A program made the position numbers and the translations under genes. A stretch of 10,529 nucleotides of DNA. Source: CAYUNA01 sp047629355. Lineage in GTDB: Bacteria; Bacteroidota; Bacteroidia; Chitinophagales; Saprospiraceae. Positions 5,584 through 10,529 of the stretch are shown here, piece by piece. The stretch covers positions 1-10,529 of the forward strand of contig JBLHWU010000213.1 in the NCBI GenBank assembly GCA_047629355.1. The letters are read 5' to 3'. The notes below the pieces were generated by a model, which was not told the DNA's origin, searched no databases, and saw nothing but the letters and a program-made list of their open reading frames with translations. Position 1 is the stretch's first letter. Each line of letters starts with the position of its first letter.

Positions 5584-5924
5584 TAGTTATTCAAGTTAGG
5601 AATTTAGAAAAAACATGCTACACTTAATATAACAAATTTTATTATATACAAAGCCTTTCTATTTATTAGTGACATCAACTAATTCAGTTCGTAAAAACGA
5701 TCTAGTAACCTATACCATAATAGTCCGTAATTTTTCTTCTAAGAAACTCAAAAAATCGTTGCATAGCCTTCGTTATGGAACTATTTTTCAAGTCTTTTAG
5801 AAGATAGAAAAACAAGTATAATGGTATGAGTTATTAACTAATTTTTACTTTTTTAAATAATTCCTATTCCTTTTTCCAAATACAAATCAACTAATTTTCT
5901 CACTAAATTAAATTAACTTATTAT
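5584..5924. other. susC upstream region
   Basis: Apart from the hairpin element at 5712-5827, this 341-base stretch is very A/T-rich and holds no gene. I find no exact TAnnTTTG promoter box for susC here. The last 90 bases before the ATG are almost only A, T and C, typical of leaders in this phylum. Confidence 0.5.
5712..5827. repeat. Long palindromic repeat element, copy 1
   Basis: The whole 116 bases fold back on themselves. The ends ATACCAT (5712-5718) and ATGGTAT (5821-5827) pair, the middle arms TTCTTCTAAGAAACT and AGTCTTTTAGAAGA pair with some mismatches, and a core arm AAAAATCGTTGCATA (5751-5765) pairs with 5774-5788 with two mismatches around a loop of about 8 bases. The 38-base core (5751-5788) recurs inverted at 10480-10517, so this is a dispersed element rather than a chance hairpin. 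It lies about 100 bases before susC. Confidence 0.7.
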
Positions 5925-8918
5925 ATGAAGAATCACTATTTAAAAACTCAACTATCACTCTTGAGTCTATTGCTTTTTTGCAGTACCGCTTTTGCCCAAT
6001 TTAGCGTCACTGGGACGGTGAAAGACGGTGAAGGTGAATCCCTAATTGGTGTATCTATTCTGGTAAAAGGTGCAAATGTGGGTACAGTTACAAATCTCGA
6101 TGGAACCTATTCAATCAATGTAGCGGGAGAATCTGGAGTCTTGATTTTTACTTATACAGGTTACGCTGAGCAAGAACAAAAGGTGACCAGCGCCAATAAT
6201 AAATTAGATATAGCTTTATCTGAATCAGCGACTTTACTTGACCAAGTTGTTGTAACCGGATTGGCTTCTTCTGTTAAACGGTCTAACTTGGCCAATGCGA
6301 TATCAACCGTTTCAGCGAAAGAGCTGACTGGAGTTACTTCCGTTCAAACCTTAGATGGTGCTTTACAAGGAAAATTAACAGGAGCTAATATTGTCTCCAA
6401 CTCAGGTGCCCCAGGTGGAGGTGTTTCCGTAAAATTAAGAGGAATTTCTACCGTTACAGGATCTTCCGAACCACTTTATATCGTGGATGGAATTTATATG
6501 GATAATTCTGCTTTTTCGGGAGGTCTCAATCCAATCTCTCAAGCACGATCAAATGGAGAGACCACGGATGAACAAGACAATCCTTCCAATCGAATTGCAG
6601 ATTTGAACCCTGATGATATTGAATCAATTGAAGTATTAAAAGGTGCTTCTGCTGCTGCTATTTATGGTGCGCGCGCCAATGCAGGAGTAATCGTTATTAC
6701 AACTAAAAAAGGAAAAAGTGGAGAAACAAAAGTAGATTTTAACCAAAGTTTTGGACAGTCTAGATTGATTCGGAGTTTGGGGCTAAGAGATTATACGGAT
6801 GCACGAGTAGAGGCTTCTTTTGGAGCAGACGAATTGGCTTTGTATCAGACCGCTCGGGATGCGGGAAAACTAATCAATTATGAAGAAGAAATCTATGGCA
6901 ATAAGGGATTTTTATACAACGCTCATTTGGGTATTTCAGGCGGAAATGATAAAACTTCTTATTTTGTCTCGGGTGGTTGGAAAGACGAGGAAGGCATCAT
7001 TAAAAAAACAGGATATAATCGCAAGTCGTTTCGATTAAACCTTAACCATAAATTTACGGATTGGTTAGATTTTGGTATATCCACTAATTATATCAACTCT
7101 TCGGCTGACCGAACCATTACGAATAATGACAATGCAGGTGTATCTTTGGGTATTGCGTTGACTTCTACAGTTCCCTGGGCGGATTTGTTACCAGATGCTA
7201 CAGGTAATTATCCGAATAACCCTTACGCAGCATCCAATCCATTGCAAACCCGAGATTTGTCCATCGTTAATGAAACAACCAACCGCTTTATGGGTGGATT
7301 GACTATTAATGCCAAATTAATAAGAACAGATAATTCTTTCCTAAAACTACGTTTACAAGGAGGTATGGATTACTTCAATAACGAAACTACAGGTTATTTT
7401 CCTGAAGTTTTGCAATTTATGGTGGGTAATTTGAATGGATTTTATTCCAAAGGTAATAATGTCGTTCACAATATCAATACCTCGGCATTCCTTGTCTGGG
7501 ATAACCATATTGGTAATAATATTCAATTAACTTCATCGGCAGGTATTAGTCGATTAGATTTCTCTCAAAGTCGGTTAACAACTCAGGCTACTGACTTAAT
7601 TGGAGCTCAAACCAATTTAAATCAAGCCAGTGCACTCGGTGTTTTTCACAGAACCTTGGATAGTGAAGACGTTGGATATAGCGTTCAGCAAGAAGCTAAC
7701 TGGGATGATAAAATTATTGGTTCATTCGGTGTTAGATTTGACCAATCTTCCTTGAATGGGGACCCGAATGAATTGTTTGCTTATCCAAAAGCATCGGTGG
7801 CGGTGAATATTGCCAATTTCGATTTCTTTGAGATGCCGACTTTTGATATGGTTAAAGTAAGAGCTGCGTATGGTGAAGCGGGAGGTGTACCTTTTCCAAA
7901 TTCCAATGATTTAGGATTGGCTTCTCAAACGACCTTAAGTGGTGCAAATATTGAAGGGAGTGCGGGGTCTGTAGTTAGTGGTACAAGAGGAAATTCTGCA
8001 ATTGCACCAGAACGTTCCAAAGAACTAGAACTAGGAATTGACCTTGGTTTATGGAACAATAAATTGGTTTTTGAGGGAACTTATTATAAAAAAACAGTGG
8101 AAGATTTGATATTAAATGTTGGCGTTCCTAGCTCCAGTGGATTTACTGTCCAAACGCTTAATGCAGGGGAATTATCCAATAAAGGAATTGAGTTGGCAGT
8201 ATCAGCTTATCCTATAAATTCTGAGAAATTAAAATGGTACACTAAAGTTGGCTGGTGGAAAAATACCTCCAAGATGGAGCAGTTAGATATTCCTGCATTT
8301 ACAACAGGTAGTTTTGCAAGTTCATTAGGTATTTTCAAAATAGAAGAAGGTCAATCCTTGACTCAGATTGTAGGTCCAGTTCCAACTTCTGATGGAGCAG
8401 ATATCGTTTTAGGAGATGCTGAACCAGATTTCCAAATGTCTTGGAATAATAATATTCAATTTTTGAATAATTTTGAATTCAATTTCTTATTTCACTGGAA
8501 AAAAGGAGGAGACAATATCCAATTAAGCTCTTTATTAACTGATTTTGGTCAAACATCCTATGATTATGACGATGACGACGATGGAGACGGAGTCGTTAAT
8601 GGTGATCAAAGAATCAATGCTTTGGTAAGTGGTATTCCTGATGCTTCGCAGTTTGTCGAAGATGGTAGTTATATCAAATTGCGGGAAGTAGGTTTGTTTT
8701 ATACCTTTAACACATCAGATCTTTCCGGCGTGTTAGGTGATGCAATTAAAAGAATCAAAGTAGGATTTTCAGGAAATAATTTATTCATCATCAGTGATTA
8801 CAAAAGTTATGACCCAGAGGTATCAAATTTTGGTAATAATGGCGTGTCTTCTGGTGTAGAGGTAACTCCGTTTCCTTCGTCTAAAAGACTCTTCTTTCAT
8901 TTGAATATCGGATTTTAA
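5925..8918 (+). CDS. SusC/RagA-type TonB-dependent outer-membrane transporter
   Basis: This 997-residue outer-membrane barrel imports a nutrient, often a glycan fragment or peptide, using energy passed on by TonB. Residues 1-24 are a signal peptide (cleavage STAFA|Q). A carboxypeptidase-D regulatory-like domain spans about 26-98 (VTGTVKDGEGESLIGVSILV). LDQVVVTGL (105-113) is the usual SusC motif before the plug. The plug spans about 118-260 and includes LYIVDGIYMDN and NPDDIESIEVLKGASAAAIY (228-247). The barrel follows and ends in a C-terminal Phe (FFHLNIGF), as expected for BAM insertion. There is no STN domain, so sigma/anti-sigma signalling through this protein is not expected. An Asp-rich stretch at 879-897 (YDYDDDDDGDGVVNGDQRI) looks calcium-binding. 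Its susD lies 104 bases downstream. The substrate cannot be told from the sequence. Confidence 0.95.
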   Translation: MKNHYLKTQLSLLSLLLFCSTAFAQFSVTGTVKDGEGESLIGVSILVKGANVGTVTNLDGTYSINVAGESGVLIFTYTGYAEQEQKVTSANNKLDIALSESATLLDQVVVTGLASSVKRSNLANAISTVSAKELTGVTSVQTLDGALQGKLTGANIVSNSGAPGGGVSVKLRGISTVTGSSEPLYIVDGIYMDNSAFSGGLNPISQARSNGETTDEQDNPSNRIADLNPDDIESIEVLKGASAAAIYGARANAGVIVITTKKGKSGETKVDFNQSFGQSRLIRSLGLRDYTDARVEASFGADELALYQTARDAGKLINYEEEIYGNKGFLYNAHLGISGGNDKTSYFVSGGWKDEEGIIKKTGYNRKSFRLNLNHKFTDWLDFGISTNYINSSADRTITNNDNAGVSLGIALTSTVPWADLLPDATGNYPNNPYAASNPLQTRDLSIVNETTNRFMGGLTINAKLIRTDNSFLKLRLQGGMDYFNNETTGYFPEVLQFMVGNLNGFYSKGNNVVHNINTSAFLVWDNHIGNNIQLTSSAGISRLDFSQSRLTTQATDLIGAQTNLNQASALGVFHRTLDSEDVGYSVQQEANWDDKIIGSFGVRFDQSSLNGDPNELFAYPKASVAVNIANFDFFEMPTFDMVKVRAAYGEAGGVPFPNSNDLGLASQTTLSGANIEGSAGSVVSGTRGNSAIAPERSKELELGIDLGLWNNKLVFEGTYYKKTVEDLILNVGVPSSSGFTVQTLNAGELSNKGIELAVSAYPINSEKLKWYTKVGWWKNTSKMEQLDIPAFTTGSFASSLGIFKIEEGQSLTQIVGPVPTSDGADIVLGDAEPDFQMSWNNNIQFLNNFEFNFLFHWKKGGDNIQLSSLLTDFGQTSYDYDDDDDGDGVVNGDQRINALVSGIPDASQFVEDGSYIKLREVGLFYTFNTSDLSGVLGDAIKRIKVGFSGNNLFIISDYKSYDPEVSNFGNNGVSSGVEVTPFPSSKRLFFHLNIGF

Positions 8919-8963
8919 AATCAGAACTAATTGATTCTTTGATTTGAATTATTCTAAATTTAG

Positions 8964-9001
8964 TCGTGTCTTCTTTACTTTAAAAAGAAAAAGAGCTACG
9001 A
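8964..9001 (+). other. Weak hairpin between susC and susD
   Basis: TCGT (8964-8967) can pair with ACGA (8998-9001), and the pyrimidine-rich segment TCTTCTTT faces a purine-rich AAAGAAAAAGA. In susCD operons an intergenic hairpin could adjust the ratio of the two products. The stem here is short and interrupted, so this is only a possibility. Confidence 0.25.
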
Positions 9002-9022
9002 CGCACTAATTAAAATAATAAT

Positions 9023-10324
9023 ATGAAATATATAAAATACCTCTTTTTAATTTGTTTGCTAGCAACCGTACAATATTCTTGTACGATTGATGAACAAATT
9101 GACCCGAATGCTCCAAGTTTAAATGGAGTAGGTACCAATGCAACCATTTCTCAGTTGAATAATCTTGTAACGGGTACTCTTTCACAAATGCGAGACCAAA
9201 TCAATGTTTATTATGATGCGGTAGGTGTTATTGGTCGAGATATGTATCGTTTCTCTGGTTCTGACCCACGATGGGTAGCAGATTTATTGAATGGAGCATT
9301 AGACAATAACGCTTTTTACACAACGCGGGTTTGGGGTGCAAAATACAGGACAGTAAAAAATACCAATATCTTAATTGATGCGGTGAATAATACTGGAGCT
9401 GGTACGGATGCAGAACGACAAGGATATTTAGGCTTTGCTAAGACCATTCAAGCTCACGAATTGTTGATTACTTTGAATATGCAAAATGATAATGGTATCC
9501 GTGTAAATATTAGTGACCCAGATAATCTTGGTCCAATTGTGGGAAAAGCTGAAGCATTGACAAATATTGCAGGTTTATTAGATGAAGGAGCGACCCATTT
9601 ATCTAATGCAGGCAACAGTTTTGCATTTTCTTTGACGAGTGGTTTCTCTGATTTCAATACTCCTTCTACTTTTATCGAGTTTAATCAAGCATTGGCAGCT
9701 AGAGTTGCCGTTTATCGCGGACAATATGCACCTGCTTTAACCTTTCTGGGGAAATCATTTATGGACGAAACAGCTAGTTTAAATGCTGGAAGTTACATGG
9801 TTTTTTCTTCTAGTGCTGGGGATGCTTTTAATTCCTTGTTTTTGCCACGAGATAATACGGGAGAAGTACGTGCTGCACATCCTTCTTTTATTACAGATGC
9901 AGAAGCAGGAGATACTCGCGTTTCCAAAGCACCAATGCGCATAGCATCAGTTCAAGCAAGTGATTTGTCTAGTGATTACGATGTATTCATTTACCAATCC
10001 AATGTTGACCCTGTTCCAGTTATTCGCAATGAGGAGTTATTATTGATTGCTGCAGAAGCAAGCATCCAAACAGATGCCTTAACAGAGGCTACGACTTTTC
10101 TAAATATCATCCGAAATGCACATGATTTAGATGATTATGCAGGACTTGGAACAAAAGAGGCATTGATTGATGAGATGCTCTTACAACGTCGATATTCTCT
10201 TTGGAATGAAGGACATAGATGGGTAGATATGCGTCGATACGATAGATTAGGAGAGTTGCCATTAGACCGAGTAGGTGATTTGGTTCACACCAGTTTTCCG
10301 ATTCCTCAAGATGATGATTTTTAA
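9023..10324 (+). CDS. SusD/RagB-family surface lipoprotein
   Basis: This 433-residue lipoprotein is the substrate-binding lid that sits on the SusC barrel at the cell surface. Residues 1-20 are a lipoprotein signal with the lipobox ending in Cys20 (VQYSC). The acidic TIDEQ just after the Cys fits, loosely, the surface-export signal described for Bacteroidota lipoproteins. The C-terminal part carries the SusD hallmarks: RNEELLLIAAEA (335-346), an alpha-helical repeat ending LNIIRNA, then LLQRRYSLWNEGHRWVDMRR (386-405), and a terminal FPIPQDDDF. The N-terminal half is divergent, starting DEQIDPNAPSLNG. The protein is shorter than many family members, which are often around 500 residues, but both ends are intact. 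It follows susC on the same strand and is the last gene before a strong hairpin. The substrate is unknown. Confidence 0.94.
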   Translation: MKYIKYLFLICLLATVQYSCTIDEQIDPNAPSLNGVGTNATISQLNNLVTGTLSQMRDQINVYYDAVGVIGRDMYRFSGSDPRWVADLLNGALDNNAFYTTRVWGAKYRTVKNTNILIDAVNNTGAGTDAERQGYLGFAKTIQAHELLITLNMQNDNGIRVNISDPDNLGPIVGKAEALTNIAGLLDEGATHLSNAGNSFAFSLTSGFSDFNTPSTFIEFNQALAARVAVYRGQYAPALTFLGKSFMDETASLNAGSYMVFSSSAGDAFNSLFLPRDNTGEVRAAHPSFITDAEAGDTRVSKAPMRIASVQASDLSSDYDVFIYQSNVDPVPVIRNEELLLIAAEASIQTDALTEATTFLNIIRNAHDLDDYAGLGTKEALIDEMLLQRRYSLWNEGHRWVDMRRYDRLGELPLDRVGDLVHTSFPIPQDDDF

Positions 10325-10383
10325 CTAGGCCTATTGACTATTCTGTCAATTATTTATGACTTAAACTATAATGAACGATAAAG

Positions 10384-10413
10384 GGGGCAGAAAAATTTTT
10401 ATTTTTCTGCCCC
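10384..10413 (+). terminator. Terminator hairpin after susD
   Basis: GGGGCAGAAAAAT (10384-10396) pairs perfectly with 10401-10413 across TTTT, a 13-bp stem. The 3' flank is TTATAAG rather than a long T-run, but the A/T half of the stem and the position 59 bases after the susD stop support termination. It looks usable on both strands. It implies that susC-susD is a two-gene unit. Confidence 0.7.
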
Positions 10414-10479
10414 TTATAAGTACGTGACACTATTTATTGGGGTAATTTGAAAACATCTTTATTCCGCTATTTTCCTCTT

Positions 10480-10517
10480 AAAAATAGTTCCGTGATGTAG
10501 ACCATGCAACGATTTTT
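10480..10517. repeat. Long palindromic repeat element, copy 2 (inverted)
   Basis: On the minus strand this 38-base stretch equals the core of copy 1 (5751-5788) at 26 of 26 arm positions: the first 14 and last 12 bases are identical. The 12-base central part matches at about 6 positions. The same two internal mismatches between the arms are kept in both copies. Similarity outside the core is weak and the window ends at 10529, so the full extent cannot be seen. Confidence 0.7.
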
Positions 10518-10529
10518 AAAAGAAAACTA

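Noticed and set aside
9454..9657. 67-codon minus-strand frame inside susD
   Set aside because: Antisense shadow of a well-supported SusD gene.

Overview
The window looks like a Bacteroidota chromosome. It is AT-rich, genes start after A/T-rich leaders with no purine-rich Shine-Dalgarno sequence, several intergenic sites match the phylum's TAnnTTTG -7 promoter box, and there is a SusC/SusD outer-membrane pair. The long, untidy intergenic regions would suit a saprospirian or chitinophagian-type genome, but nothing here fixes the genus.

Layout. Positions 1-1508 hold no intact gene. They carry a decayed C-terminal helix-turn-helix piece of a serine recombinase (364-549, minus), a fold-back element with exact 23-bp inverted ends right beside it (578-741), a run of three hairpins (793-964) and a wide 14-bp inverted repeat (1224-1397). 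A class I SAM-dependent methyltransferase lies on the minus strand at 1509-2252, in a family usually found beside type III polyketide synthases. It is divergent from etfB-etfA (2644-4429, plus), which encode both subunits of electron transfer flavoprotein and end at a clear terminator. A 1.5-kb gene-poor stretch (4430-5924) follows. It contains a tiny signal-peptide-only gene remnant with an in-frame 12-bp tandem repeat, two copies of a dispersed repeat, a perfect 20-bp palindrome and a long hairpin element. The right part is a susC/susD pair (5925-10324) closed by a strong hairpin.

How the genes work together. EtfB and EtfA form the soluble flavoprotein that carries electrons from acyl-CoA and related dehydrogenases towards the quinone pool. 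SusC and SusD form a TonB-dependent outer-membrane importer with its surface lipoprotein lid. No substrate-degrading enzyme or dedicated regulator is visible beside them, so the substrate is unknown. The methyltransferase has no visible functional partner.

The least ordinary content is non-coding. One repeat family has three same-strand copies (2429-2602, 4777-4991, 5317-5583) with related ends and a nested stem-loop. A second, palindromic family has two inverted copies that bracket the susCD pair (core 5751-5788 and 10480-10517). I see no convincing new multi-gene system. The candidates for something undescribed are these repeat families and the signal-peptide remnant.
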